From: Panaeolus papilionaceus
Lineage: Eukaryota; Basidiomycota; Agaricomycetes; Agaricales
DNA: 64,000 nt
NCBI GenBank assembly: GCA_015501605.1
Contig: JADNRZ010000003.1
Span: 2,418,001-2,482,000, forward strand
Reading direction: 5' to 3'
Part shown: positions 11,451 to 21,187 of the stretch, in pieces
Position numbering within the stretch: the stretch's first letter is position 1
Layout: each line of letters opens with the position of its first letter
The notes under the pieces: model-generated
The model's input: the letters and a program-made list of their open reading frames with translations, nothing else
The model's database searches: none
What the model was told of the DNA's origin: nothing
Made by a program: the position numbers and the translations under genes

Positions 11451-12334
11451 AGCCCACTGTCTGTAGACACTACTGTCTATGGATGGGTCTGACTGATGAG
11501 CTGTCACTGTCCAGAGACATGCTCTCATATATGATTCTAGCCTCTATGGCTGACATGGAAAATGCGCTTATGGCCCGAAATGCCCCCTGATGATCAACAG
11601 CTGCTTGAAAACAACTCATAGACCACCAAGCGAATTAATTAGTTATCGGGTGTTGCCCTAGTGTATTCATGACTTTATCTGCAGTCCTTGCAACATATTT
11701 ATTTGGTCACCAATAACCAGTGGCTCTGGTTCTTGATTTGCATTTTCGCAGATACAGGAGAGCCTCCCTATCCTATTATCAGGCCAGTTCCTTCTGATTC
11801 CACTGTAAAGCCTGCAACTGAAGTTAATCTCCAGTTTTGCGTGAGACAAAGAATTGTGTCAATGGGTCTCATGGTTGCAAAGAGGTAGCCTTGAATTGTA
11901 ATGTTTGAGCAGTGTCCTCGTCATAGCCTGCAACCATAACAATTGTTTATTTACTGTGTAGCACATTGAAGCTAAATTAATTTTTGCCATTCCACTGAAA
12001 CCCTCTACCAGTGCTTAGCTTGGACCCAATTAATGCGCACCAATTATCACTGTTATCTTAGTACTGCCAAAGATTTTCCCCAAAAAGTATTCATCATTTG
12101 TCAGTAATACAAAATACACAAAGTCAATATCACAATTTCAAATGACGTGCTGTGTGCACATTACATCCTTGTCCAAAAAAACAGAGATCCTATTACTATT
12201 CAAAGTCCATGGTAGCGCTGGATATAATCGAAAACCAGCAGAACATCCAGTGGCATTGCCCCTGCACTGTCTGCCAGTCTCTCAGGCTCTGTCCTTTTCA
12301 AATCTTCCCCAAGGCCCAAAAGCATGTCGATCCA

Positions 12335-13513
12335 TCAAGGGCTGTCATAGCCCTCTATGAATAGCTTTGGCAAGTACACATCCAAAGATGGTTCATGCAG
12401 CCCAATGTATTCGTGTAGGCTCATGCCATGTCCAGGTAATGGTGCAGTGCGTGCAGAACTCATTGGCTGGGTATGAGTGCTAGAAGATGGACCTAGTGTC
12501 ACATTCCTCTGCTGGCTACCCCGTGATGAAGATGCAATGGGTTGAGGAGCGGGTTCTGTACATTCCAGGGGCCCTCTGGGATTCATGTTAATGTGTTGGC
12601 TGGACACTTGCCTGCCGTTTTTGGCCATGGATACCTTTGATGATCTGTTCAAAGAGGTACCTCCAAACACAGCTGCTGGTTCTGCGTCTGACACAACGAC
12701 CGCATCATCATCAGAACTGGTCAAATTGACAGTATCCCATGCATTGTCCTGTTGGCACTCGCCATTGACCACATGTCGCCCCGTACGCTTCATGAAAACA
12801 CATCCCTTTTTACTTGCTTTTTCCTTCGCTTTTTCCTGCTCGAGAGCCTGCCAACGATGCAACAATCAGAGAACTTTTTTTTTTGGAGCAGGGCTTTTGG
12901 GTCACTCACCTTGAGAGTTTGTGGTTGTACAGTGTTCCGAAACAGATTGTATACAAAGCCATATATTTCTTCCAGTGCCTCAGGTGCATTTGTGTATGTG
13001 ACAAAATATGCTGGCAAGCTAATCTTCAGCTAAAAAAGACTTCAATATACGCCTGTCAAACCCATCTGGAAGTACATACTCTCGAGCTGATTCTAGCCAC
13101 CACATCTCTTTGGTACCCCCATTCCATGGTTCTGTCAACTAGCTCCAACATTATATCCACGATAACAGACTAGAGAAAATAAAAATCATGCAATAAAACG
13201 CACTAAGTTGAAAACTGACCCATATTCTCCTGCATTTGTCCAGATTGTTGTGGACACCCAGAGCATGCATCATATCATGTATGTGGGTCCCCGTACGCTG
13301 AATTTGGATCAGTGCAAAAACATGGCAATAAATCCCATGACACGTACCAAAACATGAAGGGGAGGAATAACAATTTTGAACCTTTTGGAGGGGGCCATGA
13401 GCGCAATGAAAAAACAGGAGAGGTTGAACTTGGGCTAATATATTCACATCGCACACACATGACATATTCACTTTGCGCACCAATGGGGCCTGATAGGTTG
13501 CTTGAACATTCAA
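12335..13513 (-). pseudogene. Broken gene of unknown family
   Basis: Minus-strand pieces read in related order. An upstream piece (13513 to about 13200) is Cys/His-rich (CSSPSCFGTCHGIYCHVF-like segments, GTHIHDMMHALGV). A middle piece (about 13017-12900) includes FVTYTNAPEALEEIYGFVYNLF. The last piece (12865-12335) contains a basic patch, an acidic SSDDD stretch, Ser/Gln-rich sequence and a C-terminus ending in EGYDSP. Stops and frame changes separate the pieces; some may be introns. I do not recognise the family. The position between transposons suggests a transposon-borne or degraded gene. Confidence 0.35.
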
Positions 13514-14143
13514 CAGAAGCTTATTTGAATGTTGATTAAATTTATAGACAGTGATTGGAGAATCTCTTTGAACAACAATTGGTTATATTGGTATTGAACG
13601 CTGTCAATATGACCATATTAAGATGCAATGTTTGCTTTCGTCTGTAATGGGTATCATGACATGGTTGGAATCTCCATAACTGAGTCATTCCTGACATACA
13701 GTTAGTGAAATTGACTCCAAGGTCTTGTTGAAAGTAACACACCAAAGGACACCTGGAAAATCCATGTGAGATGAATTGACTCATGCTGTTGGATATGGGC
13801 AAGCCCTTGATACGCCATTAACTTGATAATTCTGCTACGTACTCTGCAGATTCTCTTCAAATTCAGGCTGCAGTACCCATTCATTTACAACGTAGCAGTT
13901 TCGAAGGTGCTTCAAGGTTGACAAGTATTGACCTCAACCCAAACCGAAAAGATTGCAAGACAAAGTTATTGTGTGGTTGTTGTTGCTGTCGGGTTATGAC
14001 CTGGGCAGTTCCACCAAAATGTGAATGTAAAGCTTACATGTACGCTAGGTTGGCTTTCTCTCGCCCTGAATGTCCACGAAGAGGATAATGGTACCATGGG
14101 TTAAGAAAAGAACATGTCGTTTCCTCTTAGGAGGAGTACTTGT
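13514..14143. other. Non-coding stretch
   Basis: Only short unsupported ORFs are present and no repeat or RNA gene was recognised. It lies between the broken unknown gene and the palindromic element. Confidence 0.4.
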
Positions 14144-14830
14144 CAGTCCCCCCTGAGTACCGTACGGACTCCGTACGGACTCCCTAGGGACTCCCTAGGG
14201 ACTCTCTGCCAAAAACACAGCATTGTCACCTAACACAACTGTGGACACCCTCAACTGCAACACCAGCATACAAGGACAGTGCAAACAAACAAAAAAACAA
14301 GGCAAAATTACCTTGTATTATGAGAAATTTGTAATATATGTGCTGGAGTCACTTGAGTCCCAAGGGACTCCCTAGGGACTCTCCGGACTCCCTACGGACT
14401 TTTTACATATATTACCTAATTTTGATGTTTTGATAGGTTTCAGACAAATCCATATGCAGAGTCCCTAGGGAGTCCCTACGGACTCTGTGCAGACTCCCTA
14501 GGGACTCCCTGGGACTCCAGCAGTAATACAAGGCGATTATGGGAAATACTGTGAGTACAATTGTCCATATATTGTAATGACTAATTATTATCTACATCAG
14601 AGTCATCTGCATTTGCATTATCCAATTTGCCTGGAGTCCCTGTGGAGTCCCAATGGAGTCCATCAGAGTCCCTAGGGAGTCCCTACAGAGTCCGTAGGGA
14701 CTCCCTAGGGACTCTGCATATGGATTTGTCTGAAACCTATCAAAACATCAAAATTAGGTAATATATGTAAAAAGTCCGTAGGGAGTCCGGAGAGTCCCTA
14801 GGGAGTCCCTATGGTACTCCAGGGGGACTG
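14144..14830. mobile_element. MITE-like palindromic element with CCTAGGGACT repeats
   Basis: The ends are imperfect inverted repeats: CAGTCCCCCCTGAGTACC at the left, and the reverse complement of GGTACTCCAGGGGGACTG at the right. The inside is packed with GACTCCCTAGG units in both orientations. It also holds a long inverted repeat: about 14366-14530 matches the reverse complement of about 14640-14815 and includes the segment tttttacatatattacctaa. There is no ORF. No clear target duplication is seen. It is best read as a non-autonomous terminal-inverted-repeat element. Confidence 0.65.
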
Positions 14831-15234
14831 AGAAGTTCAGCCTCTTAGGCCCACGAGACTGTGACATCACATGGGCAAACATGGACCAAGTCCCAATGTA
14901 CTCTGTGGTTTTAAAATTTTAATCAATCAACAAACAACAAAATAATGTGAGATGCTGCATACCATTGTCTTCATAGGCGTGAGTTAGGTTCTTTCTGACA
15001 ATGAACAAGATTAAGCGAAACAATTGAACCCCCGGACACTTTGCTATTTTCATGCAAAAATTTAGTGTGATGTTAACCTTAGTTCTGGCTCAAATTACTA
15101 GGCCAACATCGACTCGTGTGGATGCATGAAACAGAATGGAGAAGAGGGGGACTGAGGTCAGACCAGCAACTTTCCAAATGGATACCAGGCAAGGCTTTTC
15201 AGGGTCTTGAGAAAGGTCTCCCTAAGAACTCCCT
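14831..15234. other. Non-coding; probably holds the Helitron 3' terminus
   Basis: No gene is visible. The Helitron coding region ends at 15235 on the minus strand, so its CTRR-type 3' end and hairpin should lie here, but I could not fix them by eye. Confidence 0.35.
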
Positions 15235-17110
15235 TTACTCCATAAAGACTCGTAACTCATTTCTCATAGTATATTCATGCAAAGCATCCTCTCTGTTAAA
15301 TTCCTTTATAACATCACTGTTAGGGTGTGATTGTATCTTTGCAATTTGGAATTGACAAAGTATATACAAGCCTTTCCAAGAACGTACATGTGAAAGCATT
15401 ACATAAGGACTTTCAGAGCCATTGCAGTCAGCAAGGTCAATAATCGCTGCATCTAATGTACCTCCCATAGCCTTATGAACAGTAATCGCGAAAGCAGGAA
15501 CAATGGGAACCTGTCTTTGAGTAATACAATTTTTTTTTCCTCCAAAAAAGTGTTTGAAGGTAAGTGTTACTGAATCTGCTATGCAAGCTATGTCACCCAC
15601 ATCAAGTCCAGAAACAGAAGGTGAGGCACTCGTGTCTGAGTGTAAAATGCAAGAATGTAAGAAGTGATTACCATTGGCATCAGTAAAGTAGTGAATTGAC
15701 TTCAGAGTTCCAACACTCCCATTGACTGTGCCTCCCACTAAATCAACATTTGAGACTAACATAATGGGCATCCCTATAATGAGAGGTAAGACAGTTGGCT
15801 GGTAACTAACATGTGAACCCCACATCATTTGCAATCGCTGATTCAATAGGCCATTAACTTCAACAGGTTGTTTATTGATGCAGTCGTATGCATAATAATA
15901 ATGTAGAGGACAACCTGTACATCTCGAAAATGCCTCTGCAGCTTGTGCATTAAGAAGGTCTTTAGATTCATTGGTAGATACAATTATAGGCATGTTCAAA
16001 GCATCGGGAAGATCTGAGGAGGGTATATTATCTAAAATGCATGTTTGAAGCCAATCATAATCAGATTTAATACATTGTCCACGCCTCAAGCACCCAAGTA
16101 ATTCTACAAATGGTTTTTCTGATTTGTCTGCTTGACGCATGATCATATGGAAAACGATTACAGTGGAAATTGAATACCATAGCAAGGAGCTACATACTTC
16201 CCTCTGAGCGGAAGGCAGCAATGTGTTTCGAATATTTACAGAATGAAAACTGTCTTATCATGTATAGGCGGCAATTGCGCAAAATCTCCTGCAAATATGA
16301 TATTAACACCCCCAAATGGGAGATCATTTTGTTTCGCAATAGTTAAGGCATGATTAATCTTCGATAATAGAACTGAACCTATCATAGAAACCTCATCAAC
16401 TATTAAAAAATCTACCCCCTCCCACATGCCAATCAAATCTTGTCAAACTTTGGACAAATTACTATCAACATCTTGATCAATACACAAGGACATATGTAAA
16501 GTCATTCCTCATATATTTTTTGCAGCTACTCCGGTAAACGCACACTGATGTATTTGTAAGGAATATCCAAATTGCTCAAATAGCGCTGATACACACATAA
16601 TAACAGTAGATTTTCCAGTACCTCCAGGTCCTCCAAGGTACATTCTCAGTTGTTCTGTGTATCAACTGCGTAATATTCAGATAAAATGATTTGTGATTAT
16701 GTTGTAAGCAGCTGCTTGTTTGTCATTCAAGTGATTGAGAGTGCGAATATCAGACTGTATTTCGTCATAATTGTGATGAGTAAGGGGCAAACAACTCGGT
16801 ACGACATATACAGTGGCTGGTGAAATAAGCACTGATGACATGTGACTGATTTCATTGGATCTTTCCGGGTTTATTCTGGCATCACCTCTGGCATTAACTT
16901 CAGTATCTGCTGTCAAAGCAGTCATGACTGTTTCTTTCCAGTGTTGCTTGCGTTTCTTATAAAGGTTTTTCCACTTATTTTCTTGTGTATTATCAGCGAC
17001 AGGGATTTCATAATCACTCACATCACAATTAGCTGTAACATGGGTAGGTGTGTGTGAGGTATAAAGCCCCAAAGGAGAAGTAATTTCAGTTGCTTTAATT
17101 GCAAGATCGT
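15235..17110 (-). pseudogene. Helitron Pif1-like helicase (C-terminal half of RepHel)
   Basis: SF1 helicase half of the Helitron protein. The order is a polar pre-helicase region (17072-16680), Walker A GGPGGTGKST (about 16615-16645), Walker B FLIVDEVSMIG (about 16385-16415) and FAGDFAQLPPI. The C-terminal helicase motifs include FAITVHKAMGGTLDAAIIDL and SPYVMLSHVRSWKGL, ending at 15235. Inactivating changes are TGA codons at 16662-16664, 16509-16511 and 16443-16445. Each replaces a position where related helicases have Arg or a similar residue and CGA is the simplest ancestor. A one-base frameshift sits near 16236. At 17110 the frame is cut by the LTR. The family is certain; activity is not possible as is. 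Confidence 0.85.
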
Positions 17111-17666
17111 TGATGAGCTCCGAAGCCGCATCCCTCCCAATTCCGCATTTTCGGTATTTTTACAATTATCGTTCCTCCTCCATTCCCCGACTGCACGGTA
17201 CCTCCTTCTTTCGGTTTATTTCATTCATTTTTCATTCTATTTTCGCTTCCTTGAAACGCTTCGGCGCTAATTTGCTTAAATCCTTTCAATTTCTTATTGT
17301 TTTCATTCGTATTGCCTATTTAGTTTACCTTCGTAGCACCATTGCAACTCATGTATATTATTTACTGTACAATTTCCACCACAGAATAGAGAAGATTTCA
17401 CCTCAGTTTCGCCCCAGTTCGTCGCCTTCGTCCCTCGTCGTCTTCGTATTTCGCATTTCGTCTCGTTTTCGTTCGTATTTCGTCGTTCCGTGTGCATTCG
17501 GCACCACCCTTCCTCTCGTTTCCGACCTTTACCTTAGCACTCGCAGACCCCACGATCTTGCAACGTCGCGCTTACTCACACATCATCAAACCACCCTCCT
17601 CCTCATCACACATTGTATTTTATTTATATCACTCTCATATCTAGACTTACCGTAACACGCACATCA
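17111..17666 (+). repeat. 5' LTR of gag-only element
   Basis: 556 bp, T/C-rich on the plus strand, ends TGATG...CATCA. It appears identical to 20632-21187, which implies recent insertion. The open frame through it is not a gene: the copy at the other end is cut off by unrelated flanks. Confidence 0.88.
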
Positions 17667-17670
17667 AATT

Positions 17671-17688
17671 TGGAGCCCACCGCGAGGG
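17671..17688 (+). other. Primer-binding site of gag-only element
   Basis: TGGAGCCCACCGCGAGG starts 4 bp after the LTR. The leading TGG matches the complement of a tRNA 3' CCA end, as in most LTR retrotransposons. The tRNA was not identified. Confidence 0.65.
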
Positions 17689-17798
17689 GTTTGTTTGAAG
17701 TGCTCCCACATTCATTAGCATCATCATCTCGTAGCTCTCGTTATCACGCCGATCCGTTATTCGCTCCACAGTACCACCGTCACCTTCGTTGTATCATT

Positions 17799-20018
17799 AT
17801 GCCCATCATCGTTCCTTTACCAACTCGACAATCCAAGAACGCTCCCACCTTCACTCACGCGCATACCCGAGAAATCCATCGTTACTTCGAGACCGTCGAA
17901 TTCTTACTCAAGCAGGCACATATCACCAGTGCACGTGAATGGATTGACGCCATCACATTCTACGCAGATTTCGAGGTCTCCGATTTCTGGCAGTCGCTCC
18001 CTCAGTTCTCAGCTCAGCCTCCCGATTACGCAGCCTTCAAGGATGCCGTTCTTGCGCTCTACCCCGACGCCGATTCAACTCAGAACAAGTTCACGATCGC
18101 CGACCTTCAGCAGCTCATTTTCGAGACTCATCACACCGGAATCCATGACATCGATTCTTTAGGACAGTACTACCGTCGTTTCCTTCATATTTCCAACTTC
18201 CTCACTTCGAAATCCCGCCTCTCAGCCATCGATAGTCACCGTCTCTTCGTTACCGGCTTTCCAGACCAACTCCAGGAGAAGATTTTGGCTCGTTTACAGG
18301 TGAAATTTCCAGATTCTCATTATGACGATCCCTGGCCCGTTGATCGTGTTTACGAAGCGGCCTGTTTTATTCTTCGAGGTTCAGTCACTTCCACTCCTTC
18401 GTCAACAGCTTCATCAGCGTTACATCATCATCCTCGTCCCGCTCCCTCATCTCCACCTTCGTCTTCATTGGGAATCGTCCCATTGAATGATGTCATGACC
18501 CTGGTCTCAGCGCTCACTCAGGAACTCACGAAATCGGTTCACGAGGTCATTCAGCAGTCACGGCTCAAGGTTCATTCGAGACCAGCACCCAGTTCACGCA
18601 GATCATGTCATTTTTGTGGTAGCTCCAGTCACTTCATCGGAAAATGCTACACAGTCATCGATTATATTCGAAGCGGAAAGTGTCAGCGCAACCATTATGG
18701 TAAAGTCGTCCTCCCATCCGGCGCCTTCGTTCCTTCGAGCATCCCTGGTACAATCCTCAAGGAGAAATTCGACGAATATCATCGCCTCAATCCGAACCAA
18801 GTCGCCGCTCCGCAATTCTTTCATGCCATCATTCCAGATCGCCGTCTTTCGTCGCCGCTATCCCACCAGTCATTTTCGATCGATGCTCGTATCGCTGCAT
18901 TAGAAGCTGAGCTCATTACACTCCGTGCCACCCAGACATCGTCTCACAAGCCTCAGGTCGTTCCTTCATCACCTCCTTCGTCTTCGTCGCCTCATTCCGC
19001 TCCAGCACACCCAGTACACTCGAATTCGGACCCACCTTCATCGCTCATAACATCGCCGCCCTCTCAGATCGTCTCAGCTTCAAATAACAGCTCAGTTCAT
19101 TCGTTTCAGGACATCACTTCGCCCCAGTGCGTTCCAGCATCCAGTCACACTCGTCTCGTCGCAGCACTCAGTCTCCAGAGGCCAGAGGACAAGCCAATCG
19201 GCGCCACAGCACTTGCATCCGATCCGGTTTCATCAGCGTCACTCAGCGCAGCTCCGTCGATCGAAAATCAGCCCGTTCACAGTAAAGTAGATTCCCCACC
19301 CGTCACCACTGCTTCGTCGTCATCGCTCCCTTCCATTGCCCCGCTCCCATCGAATTTTATCACTTCTAATTCGTCTGTTGATCGTCCTGCTTCGTTACCA
19401 CCCCCAGAACTGCATCTACCATTTTATAGTTTCATTCAGTCATCTCATATTTCGTCGTTTTCCCCTTTCGTTGTTTTACAGTTACTATTCGTTCTTAGTA
19501 GTGTTCAGACTTCTTTCTCACTGATTTTCGATTTTATTGCTTTTATTTTCGTTTTTCTATCGTTTTATGTTCGATTCATAGTCGGCTTTTGTTCAGATTT
19601 ATTTGTCTTCATTGCCCCTTTTATTGTCGTAATCATTTCCGGTTTAATCATGCACTCACATTTACAGGAACTCCATCATCTTTCTCTTCCACAACGTCTA
19701 TCTTCACTCCCATATTCGCCCCTTCACCGATTTCGAAACCTTTTCCATCAAGTTTCATCGCCACCTGCTCCTATTCACCATCGTCCAGATCAACCATCGC
19801 ACAGCAACGTTGTTTTGATTCGAAACAAGCGCCCGGCCAGCTCCAATATCGATCCAGCAAAGCAGGTCATCATCACGAAGTCAAAGGGTTTCATTCATTC
19901 TCACCGTATTTCGTCGCATCGTCCCAGCACCAGCATCGCAATTCGGCCGCCAGCGGGTTCAGTACCAACGAAACCACGCCCCCACGTTCGAAATAGACGA
20001 TTTTCGCGACACATATGA
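17799..20018 (+). CDS. Gag protein of non-autonomous LTR element
   Basis: An intact ORF of about 739 residues from the ATG at 17799 (MPIIVPLPTRQSKNAPTF). Residues 1-200 resemble the gag domain common in Agaricomycete retrotransposons (REIHRYFETVEFLL, LGQYYRRFLHISNFL). Around residue 268 there is a canonical zinc knuckle CHFCGSSSHFIGKC (C-X2-C-X4-H-X4-C). A long Ser/Pro-rich region follows. At about residues 545-620 there are strongly hydrophobic stretches (PFVVLQLLFVLSS, FIAFIFVFLSFYV, FIAPFIVVIISGLIM) that could be membrane segments. The C-terminus is basic. The hydrophobic part has the same T-rich composition as the LTR, so it may be non-coding sequence read through by chance. The gag call is firm; the tail's meaning is open. 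Confidence 0.75.
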   Translation: MPIIVPLPTRQSKNAPTFTHAHTREIHRYFETVEFLLKQAHITSAREWIDAITFYADFEVSDFWQSLPQFSAQPPDYAAFKDAVLALYPDADSTQNKFTIADLQQLIFETHHTGIHDIDSLGQYYRRFLHISNFLTSKSRLSAIDSHRLFVTGFPDQLQEKILARLQVKFPDSHYDDPWPVDRVYEAACFILRGSVTSTPSSTASSALHHHPRPAPSSPPSSSLGIVPLNDVMTLVSALTQELTKSVHEVIQQSRLKVHSRPAPSSRRSCHFCGSSSHFIGKCYTVIDYIRSGKCQRNHYGKVVLPSGAFVPSSIPGTILKEKFDEYHRLNPNQVAAPQFFHAIIPDRRLSSPLSHQSFSIDARIAALEAELITLRATQTSSHKPQVVPSSPPSSSSPHSAPAHPVHSNSDPPSSLITSPPSQIVSASNNSSVHSFQDITSPQCVPASSHTRLVAALSLQRPEDKPIGATALASDPVSSASLSAAPSIENQPVHSKVDSPPVTTASSSSLPSIAPLPSNFITSNSSVDRPASLPPPELHLPFYSFIQSSHISSFSPFVVLQLLFVLSSVQTSFSLIFDFIAFIFVFLSFYVRFIVGFCSDLFVFIAPFIVVIISGLIMHSHLQELHHLSLPQRLSSLPYSPLHRFRNLFHQVSSPPAPIHHRPDQPSHSNVVLIRNKRPASSNIDPAKQVIITKSKGFIHSHRISSHRPSTSIAIRPPAGSVPTKPRPHVRNRRFSRHI

Positions 20019-20613
20019 AGGTTTAGGAGCATCGGTTCAAGAGGAATTCGAGGAGTAGTGACCGAGGACGGTCAGAATTTCAGCAAGAGGGAATACATGG
20101 TTGAGTCCCCTATTTTTCGATTTTATTTCATTATTTTTCGCATTTTTCGGGTTCATTTTACCTTCATCGTGTTTCCGACACCCGTTCGTCGTTATCATTC
20201 ACCCTTCACTCTCGTCATTCGTTTCCCGTTTTATTGCGATTCGTTTCAGCGCATCCTTAGCCCAGTGATGATTTACTGAGGGCTCTCTGCTTTCTTCACT
20301 TTATTAAGCGGATTCGAGGCGCATTTCGCTCATGTAGTATTTGTATTTCATCCATTTTCCCGTGTTTTCATTCGTTCGCTTCATATTTACCATCTTCATC
20401 ACATATCCGGCGCCATTTCATTCGAATTTTGCTCATTACTTCGTTTTTTATTACTTTTTGGCGCTCCATCTCATCACTTCATCATTTTATTCAGTTTGTA
20501 GTATATTCTCTTCACCCGTTCTCGTCGTCTTCGTTCACTTTCATCCCCGTTCCGCTTCCGTTTCGCGTTTTAGGAAGATTCGACGTCCTCAGGTGACTGG
20601 GGACAGTCACATT
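20019..20613 (+). other. T-rich internal region of gag-only element
   Basis: No protease, reverse transcriptase or integrase motif is found in any frame here. The sequence is T/C-rich on the plus strand like the LTRs. Confidence 0.6.
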
Positions 20614-20631
20614 CTCAGCAAGAGGGGAATA
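20614..20631 (+). other. Polypurine tract of gag-only element
   Basis: cagcaagaggggaata directly precedes the second LTR, in the position and base composition of a plus-strand priming tract. A similar AGCAAGAGGGAATA occurs near 20080. Confidence 0.6.
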
Positions 20632-21187
20632 TGATGAGCTCCGAAGCCGCATCCCTCCCAATTCCGCATTTTCGGTATTTTTACAATTATCGTTCCTCCT
20701 CCATTCCCCGACTGCACGGTACCTCCTTCTTTCGGTTTATTTCATTCATTTTTCATTCTATTTTCGCTTCCTTGAAACGCTTCGGCGCTAATTTGCTTAA
20801 ATCCTTTCAATTTCTTATTGTTTTCATTCGTATTGCCTATTTAGTTTACCTTCGTAGCACCATTGCAACTCATGTATATTATTTACTGTACAATTTCCAC
20901 CACAGAATAGAGAAGATTTCACCTCAGTTTCGCCCCAGTTCGTCGCCTTCGTCCCTCGTCGTCTTCGTATTTCGCATTTCGTCTCGTTTTCGTTCGTATT
21001 TCGTCGTTCCGTGTGCATTCGGCACCACCCTTCCTCTCGTTTCCGACCTTTACCTTAGCACTCGCAGACCCCACGATCTTGCAACGTCGCGCTTACTCAC
21101 ACATCATCAAACCACCCTCCTCCTCATCACACATTGTATTTTATTTATATCACTCTCATATCTAGACTTACCGTAACACGCACATCA
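20632..21187 (+). repeat. 3' LTR of gag-only element
   Basis: 556-bp repeat matching 17111-17666. The Helitron coding sequence resumes immediately after it. Confidence 0.88.

Larger units (their letters stand above)
17111..21187 (+). mobile_element. Young gag-only LTR retrotransposon inserted in the Helitron
   Basis: Two 556-bp direct repeats (17111-17666 and 20632-21187) begin TGATGAGC and end CACATCA. They encode identical 181-residue translations and show no difference I could find. A primer-binding site follows the first repeat and a purine tract precedes the second. The interior carries one long gag ORF and no protease, reverse transcriptase or integrase, so it must depend on enzymes from another element. 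It interrupts Helitron coding sequence: minus-strand NLKHD before it and DLAIKATEI after it. The flanks (atcgt left, tcatg right) do not form a clean duplication. Confidence 0.88.

Noticed and set aside
11148..11492. Pro/Ser-rich ORF in the C-rich tract
   Set aside because: Simple sequence; open only because C-runs contain no stop codons.
14144..14830. CRISPR-like array from evenly repeated GACTCCCTAGG units
   Set aside because: Units occur in both orientations, spacing is irregular, and the host is a eukaryote.
17111..17655. 181-codon ORF, repeated identically at 20632
   Set aside because: It lies in the LTR; the second copy is cut by unrelated flanking sequence, so it is not a gene.
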